From: Hirsutella rhossiliensis
Lineage: Eukaryota > Ascomycota > Sordariomycetes > Hypocreales > Ophiocordycipitaceae
Direction: 5' to 3'
Assembly: GCF_020360975.1 (NCBI RefSeq)
Contig: NW_025408669.1
Coordinates: 5,332,001-5,396,000 of the forward strand
Length of the DNA stretch: 64,000 nt
This document shows, piece by piece, positions 1 to 11,089 of the stretch. The translations under genes and the position numbers were made by a program. Position 1 is the stretch's first letter. Each line of letters opens with the position of its first letter. The notes under the pieces were generated by a model, which saw only the letters and a list, made by a program, of their open reading frames with translations, searched no databases and had not been told where the DNA came from.

Positions 1-877
1 ATCCCGCTTTTGTGTTTTCTCGAAACCCCCCCCCCCTTCTCCCCTTCCCCGCCGAGCCTTTTCGCCGTCCGTTTCGCTCTCTGCCTCGCCCTCCTCTGCC
101 GCTCGTCCTCTGGCCTCTTTGGATTTTCTAAAAAGGAAGGATGCTTCTCGCATGTCAGCGCGGCAAGGGAGTGACATCTGTGCGACTCGGGCGCGGACTG
201 TAATGGACGGATACTCCCGTGGAGACTTTTTTTTTCCCAACGACGGACACTCTTCGGATGCCCCGTTTGGGGGCGTGTGTAATACCTCGTCGTCCGCTTC
301 CGTCGTTGGTCGGTACTTTTCGCCGCTGTCGAACGAACGAACTGGCTTGGGTGACCCCCCACGTCTTTCGGACGCGGACAATGCAGTCAAAATCTGATAA
401 TCGGCTCACGCCGGCAGGCAGATAGGCGGCGCGGCGGCGACGACGACGACGACGATGACGCCGCCGCCGCCGCCCCGGTGTAATTTTCTTCAGGGCTATG
501 ACTCGCCGAGGCACAAACCCCCGACGGACATGTGCCGGCAGCCACCTATACCGTCCTATTCCTTGCGGCGGGAGCCCAGTTCGCTCCCTCGCTCCCCCTC
601 CTCCATTCCTCGGCACCTCATGGCAAAGGTGGGAGAGCGATGCCGCCGGGCATCCCAAGAAATGCACCACCACCGCCGCCCATCCAGCATGCACATGTAC
701 ATATTATATCCATGCCAAGCTGAACTTTGCCGGGCCCCTCCCCTCTTCCCAACGGGCTTGCAGTCCCCGGCCAACGCCACCGGGTCGCGTGGCTTGGGTT
801 GGTGTCCGAGTCCGAAAGGAGCACGCACACAGACAGACAGACACGGACAGACACAGGCAGACACACACGTACACACA

Positions 878-880
<3 letters not shown>

Positions 881-934
<54 letters not shown>
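881..934. repeat. (AC)27 microsatellite
   Basis: An uninterrupted AC dinucleotide tract of 27 units, preceded by imperfect CA/CACAGA repeats from about 826. It is a likely length-polymorphic locus. Confidence 0.95.
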
Positions 935-936
<2 letters not shown>

Positions 937-1232
937 CTCTGCACCGTCGGAACCAGAGCCCGACGAGACGAATTGTGATCCGTGGGGGGGAAGGGGTTTT
1001 TTTTTTATTATATAGAAAAAAAATATCGTCCGTCTGCATCTGCCGCCGGCTCGACCGACATACATACAGTACAGTAATTACAGTACGTACATACAGAACA
1101 AACAAACAAGCCGCTGCCAGCAAAAGAGAGGGAAAAAGAGGGCCCGACCGACTGGGTAACCCACTCACCCACCCCACCTTGGAGATGCAACAAACAACTG
1201 CCGACGTCTCCCTCGCTCGACTCTCTCTCCTC

Positions 1233-1266
1233 CCATCCATCCATCCATCCATCCATCCATCCATCC
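1233..1266. repeat. (CCAT)n tetranucleotide repeat
   Basis: About eight perfect tandem CCAT units. The unit recurs more weakly near 31740 (ATGG orientation) and 52985. Confidence 0.9.
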
Positions 1267-1556
1267 CCCTTCCTCCCCATCATGTCTCCTCGGGTGTAAA
1301 CCCAACAACGCGTACGTACCATGCTTGCTTGCACACATTACGGTACCATCTTACCTACATACATACATGTCGCCTCCCGTCTCTCGAGACACAGATTGGA
1401 AACCCCCCTCCCTCCCTTCAACTCCTCCTCCTCCTCCCGCGTGGCACACAAGCCCTTCCCGTGCTCGCTAATCGCCCGAGTCAACCCGCCTCGCTTGCGT
1501 GCATGATCCCCCGACATCCTCGGGCCACAAACAAGACCAAGCACACAAGCTGACAA

Positions 1557-1596
1557 CCACCAGCACCAGCACCAGCACCAGCACCAGCACCAGCAC
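1557..1596. repeat. CAGCAC hexanucleotide repeat
   Basis: About six tandem copies of an ACCAGC/CAGCAC hexamer. It would read as Gly-Ala or Trp-Cys repeats in chance frames; no gene is associated with it. Confidence 0.85.
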
Positions 1597-1851
1597 ATGG
1601 CTGCCGCCGCCCGCCCACGCCCTTTAGACTCTCGACGCTTCCATGCGCAACCATCCCCTCCCGCCACGCGGTCCCAGGGTCAACGTAGATGGGCGCCCGT
1701 TTCGTCTGGTGTCGTATGCCGTGCAAGTCTCGCGCCATCCCCAGCCCCTGCCCCCATTTGCGTCGGGCGCAAAGGTCGCGTGCCCTGTAGAACGCCCGCC
1801 TCTCCTGTGTCCCGCCCGGGAGCACCACCACGTAATTGTCAGCTCATTGCC

Positions 1852-1893
1852 CCAGTCCTGTCGCCAGTCCTGTCGCCAGTCCTGTTTCCAGTC
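1852..1893. repeat. 12-nt tandem repeat, three copies
   Basis: The unit CCAGTCCTGTCG occurs twice exactly, followed by a third copy with its last bases altered. Confidence 0.85.
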
Positions 1894-2062
1894 TCGCGCC
1901 CATGCGTCGGGCCCAGCCATGCATGTCTTGCCTCTTCCAGCCCTCGACTTGACGCCTCGGCGCTGTGGCGCAGCCGTTCGAGTTGGCAATGGCCCTCATC
2001 CGCCCTGTACCTTGGCCGGCATCGTCGTGCGAGCCATGCGAGGGGGCTGCTGGCGCTTCGAA

Positions 2063-5000
2063 TCACAGTCGGCTCTCGATGCCAGCCAAGGGGCTGTCAC
2101 CTGCCCAGTGCGAGTCGGGCCAGACCAACCGGATCGCTTCCCAGATATGGCTGTCGAGCATCATGCGTCAGTTACACCGTCTCAACCACGACTGGCGTCC
2201 ATCTGTATCACGTCTGACGCGACACCACCACACCAGACTGAGCACGTGCTTACCTAACGTGAGCAATCTCAAGCCCTTCCTTGACTTCCTGTGGCAGGTC
2301 CCTGACATCCTTTCGGTTCTGTGCCGGCAAAAGGACCGTCTTGACGCCTGCCCGAAGGGCGCCAATCAGTTTCTCCTTGATACCTCCGACGGCAGTGACT
2401 CGCCCGCGGAGGGATATCTCGCCCTGTCTCACGCGTTAGGCCGCCCATAATTATGGAATGCATGAATAGGACTGAGCAAAGGTGAAGGAAAGAAAAAAAC
2501 AAGGGGGAAGTTACCGTCATGGCCATTGTAGGCGGCACCGGCTTGCCCGAGAAGAGGGAAATCAAGGCGATTGCCTGACCGATGCCACTGCTTGGGCCAT
2601 CCTTAGGGATGGCTCCCGATGGACAGTGGACGTGGATGCTCCGGTTCTTCATGATGTCCGTGGCCGGCTCAGGGGCCAGCCCCAGCTCAAACGCGTGCGC
2701 CTTGACCCACGACAAGGCCACCTCGACGCTCTCCTTGAGCACGTCGCCCAGCTTGCCGGTGAGCTGCACCCTGCCGCTCCCGGGCATGTCCGCAACCTCG
2801 ATGAAGAGGATGCTGCCGTTGCCTCCGGAGCTGTACGCCACCAGGCCCGTCACGATGCCGGGCCGGCTCGTCTTCTCGGCAATTTCCTCCTCAAACTTCT
2901 CGATGCCCAGGATGTTCTCGACATCCTCCACCGTCAGCTTTGGCCGGTATTCGCCCAGGCGACCACCGTCCTTGGCCTCAGCGAATTCAACGGCCTTCGC
3001 TCGACAGACGGACCCAATCTCACGTTCCAGGTTGCGAACCCCCGACTCACGGGTGTACGACTCGATGATTTTCGACACGACGTCCTGGTTAAATGCAACG
3101 TGGTCCTCGGCTAAGCCGTTGACGCGAATCTGCTTTGGTATCAAATGTTGCATTGCAATATGGCGCTTCTCCAGCGTCGTGTAGCCGGGGAGATAGATCA
3201 TCTCCATGCGATCCAGCAGCGGCGGCGGAATCGTGTCTAGGCTGTTGGCCGTGGCGATGAAGAGGATCTTGGAGAGGTCAATGGGCATCCCAACGTAGTG
3301 GTCTTGGAACGAGTGGTTTTGCTCCGGGTCCAAGACTTCGAGCATGGCAGCCGACGGGTCGCCGTGGACGCTGGCAATCCCAATCTTGTCTATCTCGTCC
3401 AGCAAGAAAACAGGGTTCGCCACGCCCACCTTGCGCAAGCCCTGCACCACCAGGCCAGGCATCGCGGCCACGTACGTTCTCCGATGACCGCGAATCTCGG
3501 CCTCGTCTCTGACGCCGCCGAGGGATATGCGATGAAACTTACGACCCAAGGCGGTGGCGACCGATTTGGCCAGGCTTGTCTTTCCTACGCCTGGAGGTCC
3601 GACGAGGAGCATGATGGGAGACTTGTCGACCATGCGCCGTGACTTGAGGATCTGCAGTTTGGCGCCGTCGGCATCTGGCTCAATTGGCGGATTCGCTACC
3701 GGGTCCAGATGGGGCGGGAGGCCATCATCAGCCTCGGGCACGGGGGCCTCCGCTTCCGCCTTTCGAATCTGCTCATCGACCTCGTCGTTGATGGACTGCT
3801 TGAGCCTCAGGACGGCCAGGTACTCGATGAGCCGTTTCTTGACCTTGTCCAGGCCGTAGTGATCATCATCCAGCTGCTTGCGCGCACGAGTCAGGGTTTC
3901 AGGACCAAGTCGGTCGTCGGTCACGGCAGCCCAAGGAATCTCGGACAGAGTCTCGAGCCAGTTTCGCGTGACCTGATACTCCTGGTTCATGGGCATCATC
4001 TTTTGTAGACGTCGCAGCTCTCGGTCGACGGCCTTGGCCACATCGGGCGGCAGCTTTGCGGCCTGGAGCCTTTTCTTGAGCTCGTCGAGCTCGCTTGCCT
4101 CTTGGTCGTCACCTTGGTCGTTGCCCGAGGGCATCTGCCCCGTGGGAGGGACGAAGCTCATGCCCGGCATCGGGATGATTGAGTTTTGCTTCTTGGACTG
4201 GTTTTCGTTGAGGCGGTCGAGAATCTGGACCGGCACCGAGGTGAAAGTGGTGATTTTGAAGTTGTTCTTGATGCCGCCTAGTTGGCGCTCCAGCAGCTCG
4301 ACCACCTTTGTAATCCTGACCTTGACGTCGAGTGCGGCCAAGACTCCCAGTTTCTCCTCGTGCGATGTCTCCACCAAGTTTGCCATAAAATCGGCCAGTA
4401 GACCGGCCTCGTTGATTTCCCTTCTGACGATGAGCAGTTCGAGGCGCTTGGTGAGGGTCGGGGAGAGGACGGGGCTGCCTCGTGTCCGGGGCAGCAGAGA
4501 CGAGATCCTCAGTATGGTGACGAGCTCTCGTGACCGCAGCTTGAGCAGGCCAAAGAGATCCTGCAGCTGCTTATCGGTAACGTCAACTACGGGGCAGGCC
4601 CAGTTAGCATTTGCATGTTTTGGGAGAAGCGGAAGGGTTGGCTCATGGCGACGTACTTGCATCGGCAAAGTAGGTGACGGTGGCTTCGAAGAAGGGTCGT
4701 TCACGCGTAATGCTGTCGACCCTGACGCGAGACGTGCCCTCGACCCGAAGAGCAAACTCGCCGGAGCCGCGTCCGTCGATGCCGACGACCTTTGCGGCCA
4801 CGCCAAAGCCAAACAGGTCGTCCCTGCCGGCCACTGCCGGGTTGACATCAGCGACCTGGGAGCTGTCCGGCTCCTCGCCATTGTTGACGAGGAGCTGGCC
4901 GGTGGGGCCGACCAAGGGGGACGAGATGGGGACGCAGGCGATGGGGACGCCGTCGATGCGGCCGTCGGGGCCCTTTGCGGCAGCTCGTTCGTAAACGTGG

Positions 5001-5125
5001 GCAAGGAGGGCCGGGATGTCGGGGCGGCCGGAGCTGACGGTGATGCGCTGCACGAGGCCGGGGAGGAGGACAGCTCCTCTGGCGAGGGGGATGAGCGGGA
5101 GGGTCGCGGTCTGTGGCCTGCCCAT
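2063..5125 (-). CDS. Peroxisomal Lon protease homolog (LonP2/Pln type)
   Basis: ATP-dependent serine protease and chaperone of the peroxisomal matrix. The exons, in transcription order, are 5125-4657, 4586-2515, 2423-2254 and 2150-2063; they close in frame to 932 aa. The sequence shows an N-terminal Lon substrate-binding domain, a Walker A GPPGVGKT near residue 485, Walker B FLLDEIDK near 548, and the Ser-Lys dyad with Ser822 in KDGPSSG and Lys863 in GGIKEK. The last intron (2151-2253) must be removed to reach a C-terminus ending SRL, a classic PTS1 signal. If it is retained, translation stops immediately (TAA within the donor) and the signal is lost. No mitochondrial presequence is visible, which fits the peroxisomal rather than the mitochondrial Pim1 paralog. 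The start at 5125 was chosen because [14 protein letters not shown] opens directly into the Lon domain. Divergent from RPA2 across about 0.8 kb. Confidence 0.93.
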
Positions 5126-5946
5126 GGCTGGAGCTATCGATGCCGAGACGGTCAAGGAAGGGGAGAGACGGAGTCGCAGATTGACGCCGGCGTTGACGAG
5201 CGGCGCAGAGGAGAAGACGGCATACGGTCCGAGCAATCGAGAAGGCGTGCAGCGCTCGACGGTTCGGCTGGGCTGGGATGGATGGCTCAGGCGATGAAAC
5301 GCCGTCGGTGATGGGTGTCAGATGTCAGATGTGTTTGGTTGGATGGAGGGCGGACGGGGGGCCCTGGGCAGAGCTGGCTGTTGCTGCTGGCCTGCCGAGG
5401 CTAACAAGGACAATATCAGTGGGTCGGTCAGTTGTCATCGCCGCCTTGGTTGCGAGGCGAGGTACTGCAGTACACCTTCACCTGTCACTATGTTTGCCAA
5501 TCGGAGTGCCGTTTGCCATGGCAGAAGGGTTGAAAGTCACAGACGGTATCGATGCCTCGCTTCCAGTTGCAATATCCAGACAGACGCTGGCCAGTTTTTC
5601 AAAGAACGAGAGACGGTCAAGAGCGAGAAGTGAGAGCGAGAAGTGAGAGCGAGAGACAAGCCGCGCGCCGTTTATCGGCGTACCAAGTATTAGGTACGTA
5701 CCTGGTATCGCCCCGGTTCCCTCACTGTATCCAGGGAAGCTTGATGCTGACTCATCGTGGAAGACGGATATGCCCCTTACCTGCGGTACTGCTCAGGTTA
5801 AGTTAGCGCGCATACGGATATGCAGGTATGCACCGAGGTACGTACAGTACATACCTTAGCTCGGGATACCAATTAAAGTCCCAGGCGCGCGCAAACGCGT
5901 CTCTGCATCGTGCATCGTGCAAAACCGCGCTGCCCAACAACCCACA
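5126..5946. promoter_or_regulatory. Divergent promoter region between Lon and RPA2
   Basis: An 820-bp head-to-head intergenic region. It contains a 13-nt tandem repeat (GAGCGAGAAGTGA, two full copies from 5621) and a GTAC-rich patch at 5695-5705 and 5835-5855. An ACGCGT hexamer lies at 5895-5900, close to the RPA2 start. No separate gene is evident. Confidence 0.5.
5895..5900. promoter_or_regulatory. Possible MluI cell-cycle box upstream of RPA2
   Basis: ACGCGT lies 47 nt before the proposed RPA2 ATG. In yeasts this box binds MBF and drives S-phase expression of replication genes. A single hexamer also occurs by chance several times in this window, so the call is weak. Confidence 0.3.
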
Positions 5947-6887
5947 ATGTGTTCGTGAACCCCCTTATCCCTCTGTGCGCTTGGCAAGACTGACCCTGTG
6001 TCCTGTCTCACTTCCCTTGATGCAGCAGCCTATGCCGGATACACAAAGACGTCCTTTGGCGCGCAGGGTGGCGACGACTCGGGCGGCTTCTTCGCCGGCG
6101 GTTCCCAGCAGGGCAGCCAGGGCGGTGGCGGAGGAAAGGTGCGTTGCCCCAGGCGATTGCTCTCTTCTCGTGCTGACTCCCCGTCTAGTCCTACCAAGAC
6201 GAGTCGCTGCGGCCCGTCACGATAAAACAGGTCCTCGAGGCCGAAGAGGCCTTTTCCGGCGCAGACTTCAAAATCGACGGCTCCCCCGTCACGCAAATCA
6301 CCTTTGTCGGCCAGGTCCGCAGCGTAAACCCCCAGTCGACAAACATCACCTTCAAAATAGACGATGGCACCGGCCAGATCGAGGTCAAGAAGTGGATCGA
6401 CGCCGACAAGCACGACGAGGCCGACCCGGGCTTCGACGTCGACTCGCACGTCCGCGTCTGGGGCCGCCTCAAGTCCTTCTCCAACAAGCGCCACGTCGGC
6501 GCCCATGTCATCCGGCCCGTCACCGACTACAACGAAGTCAACTACCACCTGCTCGAGGCCACCTACGTCCACCTCTTTTTCACCCGTGGGGCCCCCGCCG
6601 GCGCCGCCAACGCTGACGGCATGTTCGTCGATGGCGGCGCCGCCCACGGCCACGACGCGGCCGCCCAGATGCCCAGCAAGCTGTCCGGCTGCTCCGCCGC
6701 CGCCAAAAAGATGTTCAACTTTATGAACGACACCCCCGGTGGCAACGAGGGCATCCACCTCAATGTCATCACCAGCTCCGTCGGCATGACGGTGCGCGAT
6801 GCCCTGACGGCGGCCGACGAGCTGCTGGGGCAGGGCCTGATATACACGACTGTCGACGACGAGACTTGGGCCATTCTCGAGTACTGA
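5947..6887 (+). CDS. Replication protein A 32-kDa subunit (RPA2)
   Basis: Middle subunit of the heterotrimeric single-stranded-DNA-binding complex RPA, acting in replication, repair and checkpoint signalling. Proposed exons are 5947-5950, 6026-6138 and 6189-6887 (271 aa). The protein has a Gly/Ser/Gln-rich N-terminus (the phosphorylated segment in the family), an OB fold (FVGQVRSVNP through DDGTGQIEVKKW), and a C-terminal winged-helix region ending AILEY. The second intron is clear. The first is inferred: only four coding bases precede it, the donor is GTTCGT, and the acceptor is a tandem CAGCAG that could give MSAYAGY or MSYAGY. An ACGCGT box lies upstream. The family is sure; the first exon is moderately supported. 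Confidence 0.9.
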
Positions 6888-7282
6888 GGGGTGCACGGTA
6901 GGGCTTGAGTCTGCAGCATTTTACGGCTAACACGGGGGGTGGGGGGGGCTGGCATGGACGGCGCGCAAGGATCTTCTGTACAATGCATGGTTATTTGGCC
7001 CGGAATCACGGTGGCAAGGTCACAATGTTTTGAGAGCAATATCGCCGAAGGGCCTGCTCATGAGTAAATGGAACGTTTTATTTCCTTATCCAGACGGCAT
7101 GCCCAAGGAGGACCTCAGCAGGAGATACGTGTCTTGACGATATGCGCAACTCCAAGACACTGGTGCAGCAACAAGCTCTGACAAGCTTCGTGCAGAACAA
7201 TCTGTTCCCGGCCAGCCTCCAACAAACGCCATCGCGGTTGCTGCGCCTTTACCTGAGTCTAGGGCCCCCGATATCGACCACG
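6888..7282. other. Convergent 3' spacer between RPA2 and GNAT gene
   Basis: About 395 bp holding the 3' ends of two convergent genes. It has short poly-G stretches; nothing else is recognised. Confidence 0.6.
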
Positions 7283-8226
7283 TCAGGCTTTGACGCCTTC
7301 GTTGGACGACTCGGTCACGACGGCCTGGAGCGGGCCGGGCTGCGGCTCGCGGACCATGCAGTACAGGATGACGGGCGCGGGCCCGCGCTTGAGCTCGATG
7401 CGCGTCTTGAGCTCGAAACCAAAGCCGGCGTAGAAGCCGTTGTTCTCGCTCGCCGACGACTCGAGGTACATGGGGCGATTCTCAGCATCGGCCTGCTCGC
7501 GACATCAGCCAATGGACCAACTCAGATAACGGAGAGGAAAAGGAGGGGAAGGAGGCATGCCTTGTCTGCCATGGCGCGGATGAGGGCAGAGGCGTACCCC
7601 TTGCCCCTGGCACTGGGCTTGGTCCCGATGTAGCCCAGGTAGTATGTGTCGTTGTTGCGGGCGCCCATGGTCTCTTGACGCGTTTTGTGCAGGGCAGGGG
7701 CAAGTTCGTCGAAGAAGCGCTTGCGAGCCTCGGCCGGGAGCTGGTACAAGAGGCGCCAGGTGCCGCTACGGAGCGTGGGCCACCAGCCATCCATGAATTT
7801 GCCGGGAGGTGTCCTGCTCCAACCGACAAAGGGGAGCATTTTGTGTGTTTAGCTTCCGGGATCCAGGGCCAGGCCAGGGTCGCCCCTACGCTCACGGGAT
7901 TCGAGATATCCAGGGCGGTTGGGGAGAGGAGCATCGACTCACCACAGGGCTACGGCATCATGGTCCGGGCCAATGGTCGTGACGAGGCCCGCGAGCCTGT
8001 ACGCCGCAAACGTGCACGTCATGATGCGCAGGTGAAGCTTCCACGTCTGCTCGGTCGAGGAGGAGGAGGAGTCGCCGGCCCGGGCGAGATAGACACTCAG
8101 CGGGTCCTCGGCAAAGGCGTAGGCCAGAGAGAAGCTTGCCTCGCGGCGCTCGTCCATACCGACTTCACGGACGGACGCGGACCAGGCCGCGGGAACCAGG
8201 GAGCGACGGTCATCGGCCTCCATCAT
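7283..8226 (-). CDS. GNAT-family N-acetyltransferase
   Basis: Predicted acetyl-CoA-dependent N-acetyltransferase; the substrate cannot be deduced. Exons in transcription order are 8226-7943, 7813-7561 and 7492-7283, giving 248 aa. The acetyl-CoA-binding motif A appears as YLGYIGTKPSARGKGYASALI, followed by the motif B strand MYLESSASENNGFYAGFGFE, both typical of fungal GNATs. The second intron (7493-7560) has a GC donor (AAG|GCATGC) and a normal CAG acceptor. No GT donor in reach keeps the conserved ...RAMADKADAENRPMYLE... sequence intact, so a GC-AG intron is the best model. The N-terminal 100 residues are less conserved in style. Convergent with RPA2. Confidence 0.82.
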
Positions 8227-9440
8227 GGCTGACGGTGATGATGGAAATGGGTCGTGGTGGGCTTGGGCTGGGGGCTACTATGCGGCATCCGTGAGCTGCT
8301 GTGCGGGCTGCAGTACCAGCTCGTGTCGCCGTGTTGAAGCAATCGAAGCGTTTGCGGGAGACAATCGGGCCCCATGCGTGCCAAAGACTCTCGTCTCTTG
8401 TCAATCTTTCACGTTGGGGGAGAGAGGGCGGAGAGGGCGTGTTGGTTCGGCGCCGAGGCAACTCATGGAGCAGCGGGGGCAACGAGCATCCGTTTCACGA
8501 ACTAGGCCACGGAAGGTCTTTGGGGTAGGACGGCTCAGTAATCACGGGCGGGCGAGAGGGTTGCGGCTGAAGCCAAGAGCGGTGATGGGCCGCCGTAGCC
8601 AAAGGGCTGAGCTGAGGTGAGCTGAATCTGTGCCCCGGATGCCGCAGCGACACACACGCACACGCATGGATCCCTCCATACATGCACACACACCCTCCCT
8701 CGGCTCCAATGGATGTCGGCGTAGTGGCGATAAGGCTCGACGAGGCGATCCAGTCAGCACCCAGAGCCGCCCTCGATCTACGGGTGTTTCCTTCTGCCGT
8801 TCATGCACCCATCTACGGATTCATCTGCACTAGCAGTCACGGACCGCTTACACGGCGTCGTGGTGATGTCAATGGGTGGACAGGGGGGGTCAGGTGGTTT
8901 GTCTGCGCATTAGCATCTCCATCAAGTGTTGGAGGCAGCCGAGACCGGATCGGGCCGTTCTGGGCCTCTCTGCGTCCAATCCTCGGATGCCCCGCCTTGC
9001 TGCCCCCGGCCCGGCGCAGGAGCCGAAGGCGCTCCCGGAGGGCCGTGCAAGACACAGATTATCTTGGCCAGAGGGCAGCGCCTGTGCATCATGACCTCTC
9101 AACCTGGTACACCGCGGGCGTCGGCTATTCGGATGCAGTCCCGTGCTTGGCATGGTCACGCGACTGGCTGGCTCGCAACTGACTGGCTGGCTCGCAACTG
9201 AGACACGGCGGAGCTGTAAGGTTATGTACCGTACCAAGTAATTATCATTCAGATCGTCCACCTAGTTACGAGCCACGGCAGTCTGGCCCAGCAAGCCAAG
9301 CAGCCAAGGCATGGATGGGGCGTCATGACAAGCATGCGTGACATGGTACAGGCTCAACCTCTCGCTCCATGCCAGACCAGGTCAACCCTCTCCAACCCCA
9401 CGCCCCCGTGCCCTGCGCCTCTCCGTCTTGAGCGGCATTG
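8227..9440. other. Intergenic region, no gene seen
   Basis: A spacer of about 1.2 kb between the GNAT gene's 5' end and the IDI1 3' end, both on the minus strand. It includes a perfect 19-nt tandem duplication (9162-9199) and CA-rich patches near 8650. Open frames here have no recognisable family. Confidence 0.55.
9162..9199. repeat. Perfect 19-nt tandem duplication
   Basis: GACTGGCTGGCTCGCAACT occurs twice head to tail without mismatch (9162-9180 and 9181-9199), suggesting a recent slippage or duplication event. Confidence 0.95.
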
Positions 9441-10341
<901 letters not shown>

Positions 10342-10635
10342 GATGGTGGGCAGAAGCCGCAAAGGCCAAGGTGGTTGTCGAATCTGTGCGGGGGAGGGTG
10401 TTGCTGCGATCTAGCACAGAGAGAGAGAGGGTGGTGGGGGCGACAGCAAACCATCTACATGTATGACTACTAGCAACGTCTCGTCTACGCGCCTCCATAT
10501 CTGGACAGGGCGTACATGTCATCAAGTCAAGTTGGCAGCGGTCCATCAGGCCATGACCTCGGCTTCTCTTACGTCAGAATCCAATGAATGCCATGACCGA
10601 GGTCCTGTCGTGCGATTCCACGTCGCGGCCCCATG

Positions 10636-10649
10636 TAATTACTCCGTAT
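10636..10649. repeat. TAATTACTCCGTA motif, copy 1
   Basis: A 14-base match (TAATTACTCCGTAT) to a short element found again at 10801 and 32845. It lies in the idi1/END3 divergent promoter. Confidence 0.6.
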
Positions 10650-10800
10650 TGGCAAGCTTTATAGGGGGAATTGGCCGTTGCCTGATTGGCCGCTTCTCCA
10701 AAGACTCTGGCCGCACATTATTGGCCGGCTTCAACAGACAAGATGGTGCCGCTGGCTGACTCAGCGGACGCGTCTGCGTACCTACCGATGCTACCGTAGG

Positions 10801-10814
10801 TAATTACTCCGTAC
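10801..10814. repeat. TAATTACTCCGTAC motif, copy 2
   Basis: Identical over 14 bases to the copy at 32845 and over 13 to the copy at 10636. Confidence 0.6.
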
Positions 10815-11089
10815 TTCACTGCGAGCTCAGCCACTTCCCGTCAGCGCCACTCTTGCAAGGTACCTCCTGTCCGGGGCTGGGGAGCTTGGTGATGGCACTG
10901 CCTGCTGCCAACTAACATCACCGCCCTCGCTGCCCTCGTGCCTTTTGCGCGCGTCCCTCGACCGAGCCGAGCCCTTTCCCTCCTGCGATTCGTCAAGGAG
11001 ACGCCCGCGAACCGAACCCAAGGCACTCGGTCCGCCCAGCTCCACCGCCCAGCGCCAGCGAGGTCGCCGCGGCCGACCCTCCCGCAGCC

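Larger units (their letters stand above)
1..2062. other. Intergenic region rich in microsatellites, no gene seen
   Basis: No reading frame here resembles a protein family. The stretch holds several simple repeats (a CA tract, a CCAT tract, a CAGCAC tract and a 12-nt tandem repeat, listed separately), poly-C and poly-T runs, and GTAC-rich DNA near 1050-1100. The long open frames over 450-1550 on both strands come from stop-free CA/TG repeats, not coding. It lies downstream of the Lon gene, which is read from the minus strand. Confidence 0.6.
10342..11089. promoter_or_regulatory. Divergent promoter region between idi1 and END3
   Basis: A head-to-head spacer of 748 bp. It carries two copies of a TAATTACTCCGTA motif (10636-10649 and 10801-10814) that recurs elsewhere in this window. 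No separate gene is seen. Confidence 0.5.

Noticed and set aside
498..1553. 351-codon plus-strand open frame and overlapping minus-strand frames
   Set aside because: It runs through CA and CCAT repeats that lack stop codons; the predicted protein is low-complexity Thr/His/Pro with no family features.
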